The position numbers and the translations under genes were made by a program. A stretch of 64,000 nt of DNA from Streptococcus australis ATCC 700641. Its GTDB lineage: Bacteria; Bacillota; Bacilli; Lactobacillales; Streptococcaceae. The DNA lies in NCBI RefSeq assembly GCF_000186465.1, contig NZ_GL636091.1, positions 905,499-969,498 on the forward strand, in the 5' to 3' direction. The notes beneath the pieces are model-generated. The model made no database searches, had not been told where the DNA came from, and was given only the letters and a program-made list of their open reading frames with translations. Shown one piece after another: positions 35,011 through 44,995 of the stretch. The first letter of the stretch is position 1. The number at the start of each line of letters is the position of its first letter.

Positions 35011-36588
35011 TTGACTGATAACCAACAAGAGAATGAAAAATTATTAAGCTTTAAAGAGCGGATTCTCCGTGATCTTGAAGAAGCCAATAAACAGATTGTA
35101 CAGGTTGAAAAAGAATATGACTTACCTGTTCAAGAAATCTCTACTCCAGAAAACAAAGAAGACGAGACGGAAGGGTCGCATTCTGAGCTTGTATCAGAAG
35201 AGCCCGAGGTTCAGGAAAAAGTAGAGATTCCAGAGGAAGTAGAAAGAGTAGAAGTGCCAGAGGCTACAGAGGTCTCTGCAATTCAGGAAGTAGCCGAAGA
35301 GAACCAAGAAGAAACACCTCTACCAATCGAAGAGCCAACTCGTGAACCAGAAAGTTCAAGTCAGCCTGTAGCTGTTTCGAGAAAAGAAAAACCGATATCT
35401 AGTGTTTCGCGCAAGGATCGGGATCAACGCGTTCAGAAAAAGAAAAAACAGAATACCATTGCGAAGCGGATTGTCTTGACAGTTCTAGGAATTCTTTTCG
35501 TCTTAATGGTTGCAACTGGAATTTTTGCAGTGACCTATGTTCAATCGAACTTAAATGCCATGGATGCCAAGGCTACAGAGTTTGTAACCGTTGAAATTCC
35601 TGCTGGTTCTAGCAATCGTGAAATTGGGACTATTTTGGAGAAAAAAGGCTTGATTAAGAATGGTCAGTTCTTCAACTATTACACCAAGTTCAAGAATTAT
35701 GGGAACTTCCAATCCGGTTATTTCAATCTTCAAAAGAGTATGGATCTAGATACCATTATTCAAAAATTGCAAGAGCAAGGGACTAAAACTCCGGAACCAC
35801 CAGTCTTAGGAAAAATTACCATTCCTGAGGGCTACACGATTGATCAAATCGCGGAAGTGGTTTCTGTGGATGCGAGTTCCAAATCTGGTGCCAAGACTCC
35901 ATATACGCAAGAAGAATTCTTAAAAGTCATCCAAGATGATGCTTTTATTGAAAAGATGGTAGCCAAATATCCTAAGTTACTAGCAACTTTGCCGTCTAAA
36001 GAAAGTGGCGTACGCTACCGCCTAGAAGGCTATCTCTTTCCTGCTACTTACGGCTATGGAAAAGATAGTAAAATGGAAGATCTTGTTGACCAAATGTTAG
36101 CTGCGATGGACCAAAATCTTTCAGCCTACTATGACACTATGGAAGCTAAAAATATTGATGTCAATGAGGCATTGACTTTGGCTTCTTTGATTGAAAAAGA
36201 AGGCGCAACTGATAAAGATCGCAAGGATATTGCAAGTGTCTTTTATAACCGTTTGAATCAAGACATGCCTCTTCAAAGTAATATTGCCATCTTGTACGCA
36301 CAAGGCCAGTTAGGTAAGAAGACGACTCTTAAAGAGGACGCAACAATTGATACCAATATTGAATCACCTTATAATATCTACAAGAATACTGGTTTGATGC
36401 CTGGTCCAGTAGATAGTCCTGGACTATCTGCAATTGAAGCAGCCGTTAACCCAAGCAAGACAGACTACCTCTACTTTGTCGCAAATGTAGAGACAGGGGA
36501 AGTCTATTTTGCGAAAACTTATGAGGAACACACTAAAAACGTGGAAGAACACGTGAATAGCAAATTAGCAGAAAGCAGCTCAAACTAA
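35011..36588 (+). CDS. mltG: Endolytic transglycosylase MltG (YceG-like)
   Basis: 525 residues from a TTG start (an ATG at 34990 would extend it by 7 residues but sits about 4 nt from the predicted transcript end, while AAGGGGGG lies 8 bases before the TTG). A long acidic cytoplasmic region (about 1-145, repeated valine/glutamate-rich runs) is followed by a membrane helix (about 150-177) and an extracellular LysM-like plus YceG domain with the catalytic glutamate in SLIEKEGAT (about 393) and the end IEAAVNPSKTDYLYFVANVETGEVYFAKTYEEH. It cleaves nascent glycan strands; in pneumococcus it acts in peripheral wall synthesis with PBP1a. Confidence 0.94.
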   Translation: MTDNQQENEKLLSFKERILRDLEEANKQIVQVEKEYDLPVQEISTPENKEDETEGSHSELVSEEPEVQEKVEIPEEVERVEVPEATEVSAIQEVAEENQEETPLPIEEPTREPESSSQPVAVSRKEKPISSVSRKDRDQRVQKKKKQNTIAKRIVLTVLGILFVLMVATGIFAVTYVQSNLNAMDAKATEFVTVEIPAGSSNREIGTILEKKGLIKNGQFFNYYTKFKNYGNFQSGYFNLQKSMDLDTIIQKLQEQGTKTPEPPVLGKITIPEGYTIDQIAEVVSVDASSKSGAKTPYTQEEFLKVIQDDAFIEKMVAKYPKLLATLPSKESGVRYRLEGYLFPATYGYGKDSKMEDLVDQMLAAMDQNLSAYYDTMEAKNIDVNEALTLASLIEKEGATDKDRKDIASVFYNRLNQDMPLQSNIAILYAQGQLGKKTTLKEDATIDTNIESPYNIYKNTGLMPGPVDSPGLSAIEAAVNPSKTDYLYFVANVETGEVYFAKTYEEHTKNVEEHVNSKLAESSSN

Positions 36589-36591
36589 GGA

Positions 36592-36616
36592 GGATGTGGC
36601 ATGCCACACCTTTTTA
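36592..36616 (+). terminator. Hairpin between mltG and greA
   Basis: TGTGGC-AT-GCCACA with an extra G-C pair, then TTTTTAG. No strong promoter is visible before greA, so partial read-through is likely. Confidence 0.65.
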
Positions 36617-36649
36617 GTTCGAAAAAAATAATAGAAAAGAGAAAGAATT

Positions 36650-37132
36650 ATGGCAGAAAAAACCTATCCAATGACCCTTGCTGAAAAGCAAAAGTTAGAA
36701 CTTGAATTAGAAGAATTGAAATTAGTCCGTCGTCCAGAAGTTGTAGAGCGGATTAAAATTGCTCGTTCATACGGAGACCTTTCAGAAAACAGTGAATACG
36801 AAGCAGCTAAGGACGAACAGGCTTTTGTTGAAGGACAAATCTCCAGCCTAGAAACAAAGATTCGCTATGCTGAAATTGTTGATAGCGATGCTGTCGCTGT
36901 TGATGAAGTAGCAATCGGAAAAACAGTCACCGTGCAAGAAATTGGCGAAGACGAAGAAGATGTCTACATCATTGTTGGTTCAGCTGGAGCGGATGCTTTT
37001 GCTGGTAAGATCTCAAATGAAAGTCCAATCGGTCATGCCTTAATTGGTAAGAAAACAGGGGACACTGTGACGATTGAAACTCCAGCAGGAAGCTACCAAG
37101 TGAAAATCTTAAATGTTGAAAAAACAGAATAA
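36650..37132 (+). CDS. greA: Transcript cleavage factor GreA
   Basis: 160 residues, standard length. The N-terminal coiled coil (about 8-75) contains [19 protein letters not shown] and the acidic tip [18 protein letters not shown], which reaches the RNA polymerase active site. The C-terminal FKBP-like domain ends [30 protein letters not shown]. It rescues back-tracked RNA polymerase. Two terminators follow in series. Confidence 0.97.
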   Translation: MAEKTYPMTLAEKQKLELELEELKLVRRPEVVERIKIARSYGDLSENSEYEAAKDEQAFVEGQISSLETKIRYAEIVDSDAVAVDEVAIGKTVTVQEIGEDEEDVYIIVGSAGADAFAGKISNESPIGHALIGKKTGDTVTIETPAGSYQVKILNVEKTE

Positions 37133-37163
37133 AAAAATGAGAGTGAACCACTCTCATTTTTTT
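37133..37163 (+). terminator. First terminator after greA
   Basis: AAAAATGAGAG and CTCTCATTTTTTT arms around a short loop. Confidence 0.9.
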
Positions 37164-37173
37164 GTAGAAATAG

Positions 37174-37203
37174 AAAAGGCCGAGATGACTTCTCGGCCTT
37201 TTT
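37174..37203. terminator. Second, bidirectional terminator (greA / yidC)
   Basis: AAAAGGCCGAGA and TCTCGGCCTTTTT flank TGACT; A-run and T-run on both sides serve the convergent genes. Confidence 0.9.
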
Positions 37204-37210
37204 GCTAGTA

Positions 37211-38149
37211 TTAGTTACGGTTGCGTTGTTTTCCAGCGTTTCGTTTTTTGTTTCCGTTAGTTGGAAGGGAACGACTAGCGTTGGCTGGATTGGTAGGTGT
37301 GATATCTTTTTTAACGCGACGTCCATTGGATGCTGGAGCTTTTGGAGGATTGTTTTTATATTCCTCAGCAACTTGTTTCCGCAATCTTGGACGGATGAGG
37401 TAGTTGATGACAAATTGTTGAATAATCTGTACGAAACCACCGACTACCCAGTAGAGAGTGACACCAGCTGGTGCCATCAAAGAGAAGACGGCAATCATAA
37501 TTGGGCTTACAAGAGCTGTTTTCTTCATGGTTTCTCTTTGGTTTTCATCTTCGATACCATGGAGAGAGAGCATGCTTTGAATGTAGTAAAGAACAGCAAC
37601 AACTAAGGTTAAAGCCAGACTTTTTGAACCGAGACCAATTCCAAGGAAAGAGTCCTTGCTAATACCCGGAGTATATTGAGCTGCAAAATAAAGGGCAGAG
37701 AAGAAAGGCATTTGAATCAACAAAGGCAGGCATCCAATACCACCGAATGGGCTGACGCCGTTTTCTTTTTGGGCATTCATTAATTCGGAGTTGGCAAGAA
37801 GCTTTTCTTCTTGAGTCTCTGCGTTTTTGATACGTTCTTGAATCGGTGCAAAGATCGGTTTGAGGTAGTTCATCTTTTCAGACTGGTAAGTTGCCTTCCA
37901 TGATTGATAAATACCTAGAGGGAAGATGATGACTCGAACGATCACTGTTACGAGGATAATCCCTAGACCAAAGCCAAGGCCAAGATCTGTCGCAAAGAAA
38001 TTGATGGCTTCCCCCATCGGTTTTCCAATCAGATTCCAGATGAAACCGGTTGGTTGTTTAGTTGTCTTGTCGATGCTGACACACCCCGTTAAGAGGAGAA
38101 GGGCAGACAAGCTGAGGGCTGCAAGTAAATAACGTTTATATTTTTTCAC
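37211..38149 (-). CDS. yidC: Membrane protein insertase YidC (lipoprotein type)
   Basis: 312 residues. The lipoprotein signal has lipobox LLTGC with Cys23, then a 60KD_IMP/OxaA domain with five membrane segments (about 58-85, 128-160, 175-190, 205-222, 225-250). The hydrophilic-groove arginine lies in the first helix region (TVIVRVIIFP), and the C-terminus is basic and asparagine-rich. It inserts membrane proteins with or without SecYEG. Streptococci carry two copies; the basic tail recalls YidC2, but I cannot place it with confidence. Confidence 0.93.
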   Translation of the reverse strand: MKKYKRYLLAALSLSALLLLTGCVSIDKTTKQPTGFIWNLIGKPMGEAINFFATDLGLGFGLGIILVTVIVRVIIFPLGIYQSWKATYQSEKMNYLKPIFAPIQERIKNAETQEEKLLANSELMNAQKENGVSPFGGIGCLPLLIQMPFFSALYFAAQYTPGISKDSFLGIGLGSKSLALTLVVAVLYYIQSMLSLHGIEDENQRETMKKTALVSPIMIAVFSLMAPAGVTLYWVVGGFVQIIQQFVINYLIRPRLRKQVAEEYKNNPPKAPASNGRRVKKDITPTNPANASRSLPTNGNKKRNAGKQRNRN

Positions 38150-38226
38150 GAGTTTTAATCCTTTAATTTAAATAATACCTTTCTATTCTACTGTTTTTTT
38201 ATCAAATTAACAATAGTTCTCTGGAC

Positions 38227-38505
38227 TTAATTTGAAATTTTAAAATCTTTATAGGGTTCGAAGTTTGCCAGATGAACATCTAAATAAGAAACCTTTGAAA
38301 AAGGAGTAGGACCTTTTCGTATTTCTTGGATAAATTTGGCCATGCGGGCATTGTCTTCACAGGCGGCAAGGATAGTGACCGTTCCGTCATCATTGTTCCA
38401 GACCCGACCTGTAATGCCTCCAATTTCTAGTGCTAAGCTATAAACTCCCCAACGGAAGCCAACACCTTGAACCCGACCTTGGGCTGTCATTTTAACTTTT
38501 TGCAT
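38227..38505 (-). CDS. Acylphosphatase
   Basis: 92 residues. Catalytic loop GRVQGVGFRW with Arg18, and Asn37 in GRVWNNDDGTV; the typical C-terminal strand ends FKISN. It hydrolyses acyl phosphates such as carbamoyl or acetyl phosphate. The start at 38505 follows AAGGAGA by six bases. It is divergent from the TrmH-family gene and downstream (on its strand) lies yidC, 77 bp away. Confidence 0.95.
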   Translation of the reverse strand: MQKVKMTAQGRVQGVGFRWGVYSLALEIGGITGRVWNNDDGTVTILAACEDNARMAKFIQEIRKGPTPFSKVSYLDVHLANFEPYKDFKISN

Positions 38506-38563
38506 ACTTGTTCTCCTTGTGATGGAATTCCTACTCAGGACGGAGAAGCTCCTCCTGTGAATG

Positions 38564-38572
38564 TGGTATAAT
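38564..38572 (+). promoter_or_regulatory. Extended -10, leaderless arrangement (TrmH-family gene)
   Basis: TGGTATAAT, then six bases (AGTCTT), then ATG at 38579. The likely transcription start is the A of the start codon. Confidence 0.65.
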
Positions 38573-38578
38573 AGTCTT

Positions 38579-39325
38579 ATGAATATTATAACCTCTAAGT
38601 CCAATAATGGGATTAAAAAAGTTAAAAAACTTCATCAAAAAAAATACCGAACAGACTCTTACCTGATTGAAGGCTGGCATCTTTATGAAGAAGCTGTCAA
38701 TCATCAGGCTCCGATTGAACATGTCTTTGTTCTGGAAGACTTTGTTGATAAAATCAAGGTCGATACGAAGGTAACCATCGTAACTCCGGAGGTTTTATCA
38801 GAAATTACTGATTCCAAAAGCCCTCAAGGAATCGTGGCAGAAATTAAGATACAGCCCATCCAGCATCTTCAGCTGACTCAAGGGCGGTATTTATTGTTAG
38901 AGGATGTTCAAGATCCAGGCAACGTCGGCACCATGATTCGGACTGCCGATGCAGCAGGCTTTGACGGGGTGCTTTTAACCGATCAATCGGCAGATTTGTA
39001 TAATATGAAAACCTTGCGCTCTATGCAGGGGAGTCATTTTCATCTTCCTGTTATTCGTTTACCTAAGGAGCAACTCTTAACAGCCATTGAAGAAAGTCAG
39101 CTACCTATCTATGCGACCACCCTGTCCCAAAACTCCGTTGACTATAAGCAAGTGGAGAAAGTCCCTGCTTTTGTACTGGTCATGGGCAATGAAGGACAAG
39201 GAATTAGTTCCAAGATGGCTGAGAGTGCAGATCAGCTGGTTCATATCACCATGCCAGGTCAGGCAGAGAGCCTGAATGTCGCTGTTGCTGCTGGGATTTT
39301 GATCTTTTCTATGATTGAAGAATAG
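38579..39325 (+). CDS. TrmH/SpoU-family RNA 2'-O-methyltransferase
   Basis: 248 residues. The substrate-binding domain (about 1-95, KKVKKLHQKKYRTDSYLIEGWHLYEEAV) is followed by a SPOUT domain with the three motifs LEDVQDPGNVGTMIRTADAAGFDGVLL (about 112-138), FVLVMGNEGQGIS (about 198-210) and ITMPGQAESLNVAVAAGI (about 224-241). It methylates ribose in rRNA or tRNA; the target is unknown. No Shine-Dalgarno is present and the promoter abuts the start codon, so the mRNA is predicted leaderless. Confidence 0.93.
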   Translation: MNIITSKSNNGIKKVKKLHQKKYRTDSYLIEGWHLYEEAVNHQAPIEHVFVLEDFVDKIKVDTKVTIVTPEVLSEITDSKSPQGIVAEIKIQPIQHLQLTQGRYLLLEDVQDPGNVGTMIRTADAAGFDGVLLTDQSADLYNMKTLRSMQGSHFHLPVIRLPKEQLLTAIEESQLPIYATTLSQNSVDYKQVEKVPAFVLVMGNEGQGISSKMAESADQLVHITMPGQAESLNVAVAAGILIFSMIEE

Positions 39326-39356
39326 TGCGCTAGTCAGATGTTAGGAGGTGAGACGC

Positions 39357-39845
39357 ATGTATCGACAAGACAAAGAATATATGGCTGAGGTCGGACATTT
39401 GATCCAGCATCCCAAACTTCAAAAATTAAAGGAAATTCCCCACCATATTCATTCCAACCGCTTGGAGCATTCCATTCATGTTAGCTACACCAGCTACCGC
39501 ATTTCTAAGAAGATGGGCTGGGATACCAAAAGTACAGCAAGGGAAGTACTCTTACACGATCTTTTTTACTACGATTGGCGACAGGTCAAATTTAACAAGA
39601 GCCATGCCTGGGTACATCCTCGGATAGCTGTCCGAAACGCAAAAAAGATAACAAGCCTCAATAAAAAAGAAGAGGATATCATCCTCAAACATATGTGGGG
39701 CTTGACGCTTGCTCCACCACGCTACAAAGAATCTTTCCTCGTGACCATGGTCGATAAGTACTGGGCTATCAAAGAAGCCTCAGAACCAATGAGAAAAAAG
39801 TGGTCAAAGAGGAGACTTTTCCATCGAAAAATGTTAAAATCATAA
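39357..39845 (+). CDS. HD-domain phosphohydrolase
   Basis: 162 residues, metal-binding HD motif: histidines in LEHSIHVSYTSYR (about 35-47), the HD pair in EVLLHDLFYYDW (about 61-72), and a later histidine/aspartate set (VDKYWAIKE). Likely a phosphohydrolase of nucleotides; substrate unknown. AGGAGGTG lies six bases before the ATG at 39357. It follows the TrmH-family gene by about 30 bp and is likely on the same transcript. Confidence 0.9.
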   Translation: MYRQDKEYMAEVGHLIQHPKLQKLKEIPHHIHSNRLEHSIHVSYTSYRISKKMGWDTKSTAREVLLHDLFYYDWRQVKFNKSHAWVHPRIAVRNAKKITSLNKKEEDIILKHMWGLTLAPPRYKESFLVTMVDKYWAIKEASEPMRKKWSKRRLFHRKMLKS

Positions 39846-39874
39846 TAATTTAAGTTTGAAAGGAATGATTGATT

Positions 39875-40561
39875 ATGAATCAACAAACCGTTATCCACGA
39901 ACAAAGTGGCCTTAATAGCTTTTATAGCAAAATTTATTCTCTAGTTGGAGTTGGAGTTGGAATCTCAGCTGTTGTATCAGCTTTGATGATGACCCTTTTC
40001 CAAGAAACCTTCATATATATTCTAACTCAGGCTCCATGGGTCTACTATATTGCTATTGCCGTTGAATTGATTTTGGTCCTTGTCGCTTCTAGACAATCGG
40101 TGAAAAACAATCCCATGGCCTTGCCTCTCTTTTTAACTTATTCAGCTTTGAATGGGTTTACCTTGAGTTTTATCATTGCACGCTATGCTCAAGCGACAGT
40201 TTATAAAGCCTTCGTCGTTAGTGCCTTGATGTTCTTTATCATGTCAGCCATTGGTCGTGTGACCAAAAAAGACTTGTCTGGAATGGGCCGAGCATTTATG
40301 GGAGCCTTGATTGGAATTATCATTGCTTCGATTGCGAACATTTTCTTACAAAGCTCTGGTATGGATTATGTCCTTAGCATTCTTTGTGTGATTATCTTTG
40401 CAGGTTTGACTGCTTGGGATAACCAAAAGATTCGTTATGTCTATGAACAATCCAATGGTCAGCCAACCAATGGATGGGTTGTTGCTTTAGCTTTGGAACT
40501 CTATCTTGATTTCATCAACTTGTTCATCAATATCTTACGTATTTTTGGACGCAACGATTAA
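39875..40561 (+). CDS. Bax inhibitor-1 family membrane protein (YetJ/YccA type)
   Basis: 228 residues, seven hydrophobic segments with the family motif region [34 protein letters not shown] (about 93-126) and the C-terminal [15 protein letters not shown] followed by [23 protein letters not shown]-1 proteins such as YetJ are pH-sensitive calcium-leak channels; that role is family knowledge, not shown here. The ATG at 39875 is about ten bases from AAAGGAA. Confidence 0.93.
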   Translation: MNQQTVIHEQSGLNSFYSKIYSLVGVGVGISAVVSALMMTLFQETFIYILTQAPWVYYIAIAVELILVLVASRQSVKNNPMALPLFLTYSALNGFTLSFIIARYAQATVYKAFVVSALMFFIMSAIGRVTKKDLSGMGRAFMGALIGIIIASIANIFLQSSGMDYVLSILCVIIFAGLTAWDNQKIRYVYEQSNGQPTNGWVVALALELYLDFINLFINILRIFGRND

Positions 40562-40565
40562 GAAA

Positions 40566-40588
40566 AAGAGCCGGGGAACCGGCTTTTT
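40566..40588 (+). terminator. Terminator after the BI-1 gene
   Basis: AGCCGG-GGAA-CCGGCT followed by T7. Confidence 0.92.
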
Positions 40589-40643
40589 TTGTTGGAAAAC
40601 TTGTGATATACTAAAGAAAATTGATAGAAAAGAGAAGCTTCCA

Positions 40644-41894
40644 ATGAAACGCCCATTTATTAGCAGGGAGAAATTAAAACAAATTACGGAAACCTATCCA
40701 ACTCCCTTTCACCTATATGATGAAGCTGGGATCCGGCAGACAGCCCGTGCGCTCCATCAAGCTTTTTCTTGGAATCCAGGATTTAAGGAGTATTTCGCTA
40801 TCAAAGCGACCCCGAATCCAGCCATCCTAAAAATCCTCAAAGAAGAAGGCTGTGGCGTGGACTGTGCTAGCTATGTGGAGTTGCTGATGGCACAAAAATT
40901 AGGATTTACAGGTCAAGAGATCATGTTTTCTTCCAACAATACGCCGGCTGAAGAGATGTTTTTTGCTCGTCAACTAGGAGCGACTATCAACTTGGATGCC
41001 TACGAAGATGTAGCCTTCCTACAATCTGTTGCGACACTACCAGAGGTCATCTCTTGCCGTTATAATCCAGGAGGGGTGTTTGAACTGGGAACGGATATCA
41101 TGGATCACCCTGAAGAGGCAAAGTTCGGCATGACCAAGGAACAATTGATCCAAGCATTTATTGAGTTGAAAATCTTAGGAGTCAAACGCTTTGGGATCCA
41201 TGCCCTTTTGGCTTCAAATACCGTCTCCAATGATTATTATCCAGAATTGGCCAAGCAATTATTCCAGTTGGCAGTAGAAGTGGTTGAAAAGACAGGGGTG
41301 ACCTTGGACTTTGTCAACCTCTCCGGTGGGGTTGGAGTGAACTACAAACCAGAAGACCAACCAAATGATATTGCCGTGATTGGGGAGGGTGTTCGTCGGG
41401 CTTACGAGGACATTTTAGTTCCGGCCGGCTTAGATCAAGTGAAAATCTATACAGAATTAGGTCGCTTTATGCTAGCATCCCATGGCCTATTGGTCACCCA
41501 TGTCACCCATAAGAAACAGACTTATCGAACCTATCTAGGAGTAGATGCTTCGGCTGTCAATCTCCTCCGTCCCGCTATGTACGGTGCCTACCACCATATC
41601 ACCAATCTGGATCGTCCAGATGGAGAGACCGAAGTAGTAGACATCGTTGGTAGTTTGTGTGAAAACAATGACAAGTTTGCCAAGAATCGGGAATTTCCTG
41701 TCTCTGAGATTGGAGATCTTTTGGTCATCCATGATACAGGAGCGCATGGTTATTCTATGGGTTATCAGTACAATGCCAAGCTTCGCTCTGCCGAGATTTT
41801 ATTAGAAGAATCGGGCCAAACTCGTCTCATCCGACGGGCCGAAAAACCAGAGGATTACTTTGCAACATTGTATGGCTTTGACTTTGAAAAATAG
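40644..41894 (+). CDS. lysA: Diaminopimelate decarboxylase
   Basis: 416 residues, fold-type III PLP enzyme: [13 protein letters not shown] (about 20-32), the PLP lysine 54 in [22 protein letters not shown] (about 222-232), [11 protein letters not shown] and the C-terminal catalytic cysteine in [10 protein letters not shown]. It makes L-lysine from meso-diaminopimelate. The streptococcal form has [10 protein letters not shown] where others have HIGS. The start at 40644 lies 36 bp after TGATATACT, an extended -10; an earlier in-frame start would run into the BI-1 gene. Confidence 0.95.
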   Translation: MKRPFISREKLKQITETYPTPFHLYDEAGIRQTARALHQAFSWNPGFKEYFAIKATPNPAILKILKEEGCGVDCASYVELLMAQKLGFTGQEIMFSSNNTPAEEMFFARQLGATINLDAYEDVAFLQSVATLPEVISCRYNPGGVFELGTDIMDHPEEAKFGMTKEQLIQAFIELKILGVKRFGIHALLASNTVSNDYYPELAKQLFQLAVEVVEKTGVTLDFVNLSGGVGVNYKPEDQPNDIAVIGEGVRRAYEDILVPAGLDQVKIYTELGRFMLASHGLLVTHVTHKKQTYRTYLGVDASAVNLLRPAMYGAYHHITNLDRPDGETEVVDIVGSLCENNDKFAKNREFPVSEIGDLLVIHDTGAHGYSMGYQYNAKLRSAEILLEESGQTRLIRRAEKPEDYFATLYGFDFEK

Positions 41895-41902
41895 GGCCTT
41901 TT

Positions 41903-41911
41903 TGGTATAAT
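41903..41911 (+). promoter_or_regulatory. Extended -10 promoter of the YneF gene
   Basis: TGGTATAAT (TATAAT 41906-41911), 40 bp before the ATG. Confidence 0.65.
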
Positions 41912-41950
41912 AGAAAATGTGTAAATATTGAATTTAGGAGAAAAACACTT

Positions 41951-42193
41951 ATGTCTACATTTTTGACAATTTTATTGATTATCCTTGCTTTCTTTGGTGG
42001 AATGTTGGCAGGTATGTACCTACTTCGCAAGCAGTTTGAAAAAGAATTTGCATCAAACCCACGTTTGAATGTTGAAGCGGTTCGTACATTATTGGGAGCT
42101 AGTGGTCAACGTCCAAGTGAAGCGAAGGTACAACAAGTTTACCGTCAAATTCTGAATCAACAAAAAGCATCTTTGAATACGAAGAAGAAATAA
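41951..42193 (+). CDS. YneF family (UPF0154) small membrane protein
   Basis: 80 residues. One N-terminal membrane helix ([22 protein letters not shown], about 4-25) is followed by the conserved basic cytoplasmic part with [32 protein letters not shown]. It matches UPF0154/YneF, single-pass proteins of unknown function found across Firmicutes. It is followed by a terminator ahead of murI. Confidence 0.92.
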   Translation: MSTFLTILLIILAFFGGMLAGMYLLRKQFEKEFASNPRLNVEAVRTLLGASGQRPSEAKVQQVYRQILNQQKASLNTKKK

Positions 42194-42221
42194 AAGCAAA
42201 ACAGATGACACAATAAAATAA

Positions 42222-42257
42222 GTAGGGGACTTTAAGATTTTTCTTGGTCCCTTGTTT
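42222..42257 (+). terminator. Terminator-like hairpin before murI
   Basis: GGGGAC-loop with TAAGA/TTCTT-GTCCC pairing, then TTGTTTT. The murI ribosome site follows directly, so some read-through must feed murI unless a promoter was missed. Confidence 0.65.
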
Positions 42258-42271
42258 TGAAAGGAAGGCAG

Positions 42272-43066
42272 ATGGACAATCGACCAATTGGTTTTTTGGA
42301 TTCGGGTGTCGGAGGGTTGACCGTTGTACGCGAATTAATGCGGCAACTTCCCCATGAAGAGGTGGTCTATATTGGTGATTCTGCCAGAGCACCTTATGGT
42401 CCGAGACCAGCAGATCAAATTCGTGACTATACTTGGGAGATGGTTCGTTTTCTCCTAACGAAAAATGTGAAGATGATTGTTTTGGCCTGTAATACGGCGA
42501 CAGCCGTTGTATGGGAAGAGGTGAAAGAAGCCTTGGACATCCCTGTTTTAGGAGTGATTTTGCCAGGAGCTTCCGCAGCGATCAAGGCGACAAAAAGCAA
42601 ACGAATTGGGGTGATTGGGACTCCAATGACGGTTGCCTCAGATATTTATCGGAAAAAAATTCAAAGCCTTTCACCAGAAATGGCAGTAGAGAGTTTAGCT
42701 TGTCCGAAGTTTGTCCCTCTGGTGGAATCCAATGAGTTGCAGTCCAGTGTTACAAAAAAAGTCGTCTATGAAACATTGAAACCTTTGGCTGGGAAAGTGG
42801 ATACGCTGGTTTTGGGATGCACCCATTATCCTCTCCTTCGCCCTATTATTCAAAATGTCATGGGGCCAGAGGTTCAATTAATTGATAGCGGTGCTGAGTG
42901 TGTCCGGGACATCTCAGTCTTGCTCAATTATTTTGAGATTAATCGCAGTCGCCAACTGGAGGATTGCCACCATCAGTTTTATACAACGGCCAATGCAGCC
43001 AGTTTTGCAGCGATTGCTAAGACTTGGTTGCATCAAGTCGTTCATGTGGAGCATGTAGAATTATGA
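42272..43066 (+). CDS. murI: Glutamate racemase
   Basis: 264 residues. [27 protein letters not shown] opening, the two catalytic cysteines at 73 (LACNTAT) and 183 (LGCTHYPLL), [10 protein letters not shown] (about 36-45). Provides D-glutamate for peptidoglycan. AAGGAAGG lies just before the ATG. Its TGA overlaps the start of the rdgB-type gene (ATGA), the first of a run of overlapping genes ending at yidD. Confidence 0.96.
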   Translation: MDNRPIGFLDSGVGGLTVVRELMRQLPHEEVVYIGDSARAPYGPRPADQIRDYTWEMVRFLLTKNVKMIVLACNTATAVVWEEVKEALDIPVLGVILPGASAAIKATKSKRIGVIGTPMTVASDIYRKKIQSLSPEMAVESLACPKFVPLVESNELQSSVTKKVVYETLKPLAGKVDTLVLGCTHYPLLRPIIQNVMGPEVQLIDSGAECVRDISVLLNYFEINRSRQLEDCHHQFYTTANAASFAAIAKTWLHQVVHVEHVEL

Positions 43067-44031
43067 ACCAAAAGATATATGAATACAAAGATGCCTTAAA
43101 TTGGTTTCTAGCTGAATGGGGAGATCGGAGTGACTATAACGAATATAGTGAAGTCTCTTCAGAAGCTTCTGAGCTTGTTGACTTAGTAGAATCACTAGTT
43201 GGAGACACAGACTTGGGCTTCCCCCTAAATGTAACGGTTGTTCGTTACGCCTCTAGCTTACAGTTTTTGACCTTCCTCTTTCAAATCGTAGAGGAAACAG
43301 TAGGTCGGAAAATTGAAATCGTGCAACGTCAAGGAGCTCTTCTCATTGTAGAAGGAGAGCAATTGCTCGCTGTTTATCTGCCAAAAAATGGTCTTCCACT
43401 TGCAGATTTTTTGGGCCAGGAAGGGCTTAAGGATCGCTTGCTAATCGCTACTCGTAATGAAGGAAAAACCAAAGAGTTTCGTCAGATTTTTGAGCAAATG
43501 GGCTTTGAAGTCGAGAATCTCAATGACTATCCAGATCTTCCAGAAGTCGCTGAAACAGGAATGACATTTGAAGAAAATGCTCGCTTAAAAGCTGAGACAA
43601 TTTCACAGCTAACAGGGAAAATGGTCTTGGCGGATGATTCAGGACTTATGGTCGATATTCTTGGGGGCTTACCAGGTGTCTGGTCTGCTCGCTTTGCCGG
43701 TGTGGGAGCGACCGATCTAGAGAACAATGCCAAGCTCTTACATGAGTTGGCGATGGTCTTTGAATTGAAGGATCGGTCAGCAAAATTCCACACAACCTTA
43801 GTGGTTGCCAGTCCTGGTAAGGAAAGCCTTGTTGTCGAGGCGGATTGGCCAGGCTATATCAACTTTGAATCAAAAGGTGAGAACGGGTTTGGCTATGATC
43901 CCCTCTTTCTAGTAGGAGAAACAGGTAAGACATCTGCTCAACTAACTCTAGAGGAAAAAAATCAACAATCGCATCGTGCTTTAGCCGTGAAGAAATTAGT
44001 GGAGGTATTCCCAACATGGCAGAACAAGTAA
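43063..44031 (+). CDS. rdgB: Nucleoside-triphosphate diphosphatase, RdgB/HAM1 type with N-terminal extension
   Basis: 322 residues. The C-terminal two thirds (about 125-322) is a full RdgB/HAM1 pyrophosphatase: [80 protein letters not shown]. It hydrolyses dITP/XTP to keep deaminated purines out of nucleic acids. The extra N-terminal part of about 125 residues ([37 protein letters not shown]) is typical of the streptococcal form; its function is unknown. Overlaps murI by four bases and yfcE by 16. Confidence 0.94.
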   Translation: MNQKIYEYKDALNWFLAEWGDRSDYNEYSEVSSEASELVDLVESLVGDTDLGFPLNVTVVRYASSLQFLTFLFQIVEETVGRKIEIVQRQGALLIVEGEQLLAVYLPKNGLPLADFLGQEGLKDRLLIATRNEGKTKEFRQIFEQMGFEVENLNDYPDLPEVAETGMTFEENARLKAETISQLTGKMVLADDSGLMVDILGGLPGVWSARFAGVGATDLENNAKLLHELAMVFELKDRSAKFHTTLVVASPGKESLVVEADWPGYINFESKGENGFGYDPLFLVGETGKTSAQLTLEEKNQQSHRALAVKKLVEVFPTWQNK

Positions 44032-44537
44032 TCATCGTCATGAGCGATTCTCATGGAGATCGTCAGATCGTAGAAGAGATCAAAAACCACTATAAAGGTA
44101 AGGTCGATGCCATTTTTCATAATGGGGATTCTGAGTTAGAAAGTACCGACCCTGTATGGGAAGGCATTCATGTTGTTAAAGGGAACATGGACTTTTATGG
44201 GGAATACCCAGAACGGTTGGTGACGCAATTGGGTCCTACCCGAATTATTCAAACCCATGGTCATCTTTTCCAGATTAATTTTAGTTTTCAAAAGTTAGAT
44301 TTGTGGGCCCAAGAAGAAGATGCAGATATCTGCCTCTATGGCCATCTGCATATTCCGGATGCTTGGAAAGAAGGGCGTACCCTTTTTCTAAACCCTGGGT
44401 CAATCAGTTTACCGCGGGGGCCCATTCAAGAGTGCCTTTATGCTAAAGTAGAAATTGATGCAGATTCCTATCGAGTTGAATTTTTAAATCGGAAGCATGA
44501 GGTCTATGAACCTCTTACAAAGGAGTTTGATCGATGA
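44016..44537 (+). CDS. YfcE/MJ0936-family metallophosphodiesterase
   Basis: 173 residues, calcineurin-like phosphoesterase: [20 protein letters not shown] (about 36-41), GNMDFYG, THGH (about 88-91) and [10 protein letters not shown] supply the two-metal site. Hydrolyses phosphodiester bonds; the physiological substrate is unknown. It starts within the end of the rdgB-type gene and overlaps the CBS gene by four bases. Confidence 0.93.
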   Translation: MAEQVIIVMSDSHGDRQIVEEIKNHYKGKVDAIFHNGDSELESTDPVWEGIHVVKGNMDFYGEYPERLVTQLGPTRIIQTHGHLFQINFSFQKLDLWAQEEDADICLYGHLHIPDAWKEGRTLFLNPGSISLPRGPIQECLYAKVEIDADSYRVEFLNRKHEVYEPLTKEFDR

Positions 44538-44995
44538 TCGCCAAGGAATTTGAAGAATTTATTCTTCAAGAAGAAAAGACTTTTTTGACACCGGCGCGGA
44601 ATTTGGCTGTTTTAATTGATACCCACAATGTGGATCATGCCATCTTGGTGCTGAGTCAAATCAGCTACACTCGTGTTCCTGTTGTGACCGATCAGATGAA
44701 GTACGTAGGGACGATCTCTTTAACAGACATTCTTTCTTACCAAATGAAACATGATTATTCTGATGAAGTCTTTTCATCCATGGATATCGTTCATATGACG
44801 AAAAAGGATGGAGAGTACTTAGGAAAAGAGTATAATTTGACAGAAGTCTTGCATAAGTTGGTAGAGGAATCCTTTCTACCGGTTGTTTCAGAGGATGGAG
44901 TCTTTGAAGGGATCATCACTCGAAAATCCATTTTAAAAGCCATCAACTCCCTCATGCACAATTTCTCAATTGAATATGAGATGAGGAAAAAATGA
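44534..44995 (+). CDS. cbpB: CBS-pair protein, CbpB/YkuL type
   Basis: 153 residues: two CBS domains (about 18-75 and 85-140) with SQISYTRVPVVTDQMKYVGTISLTDIL and SFLPVVSEDGVFEGIITRKSILKA. It matches CbpB/YkuL, which in Listeria and other Firmicutes binds cyclic di-AMP and, when apo, activates the RelA-type (p)ppGpp synthetase. That function is inferred from family. Coupled by four-base overlaps on both sides (yfcE and the xerD-like gene). Confidence 0.88.
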   Translation: MIAKEFEEFILQEEKTFLTPARNLAVLIDTHNVDHAILVLSQISYTRVPVVTDQMKYVGTISLTDILSYQMKHDYSDEVFSSMDIVHMTKKDGEYLGKEYNLTEVLHKLVEESFLPVVSEDGVFEGIITRKSILKAINSLMHNFSIEYEMRKK

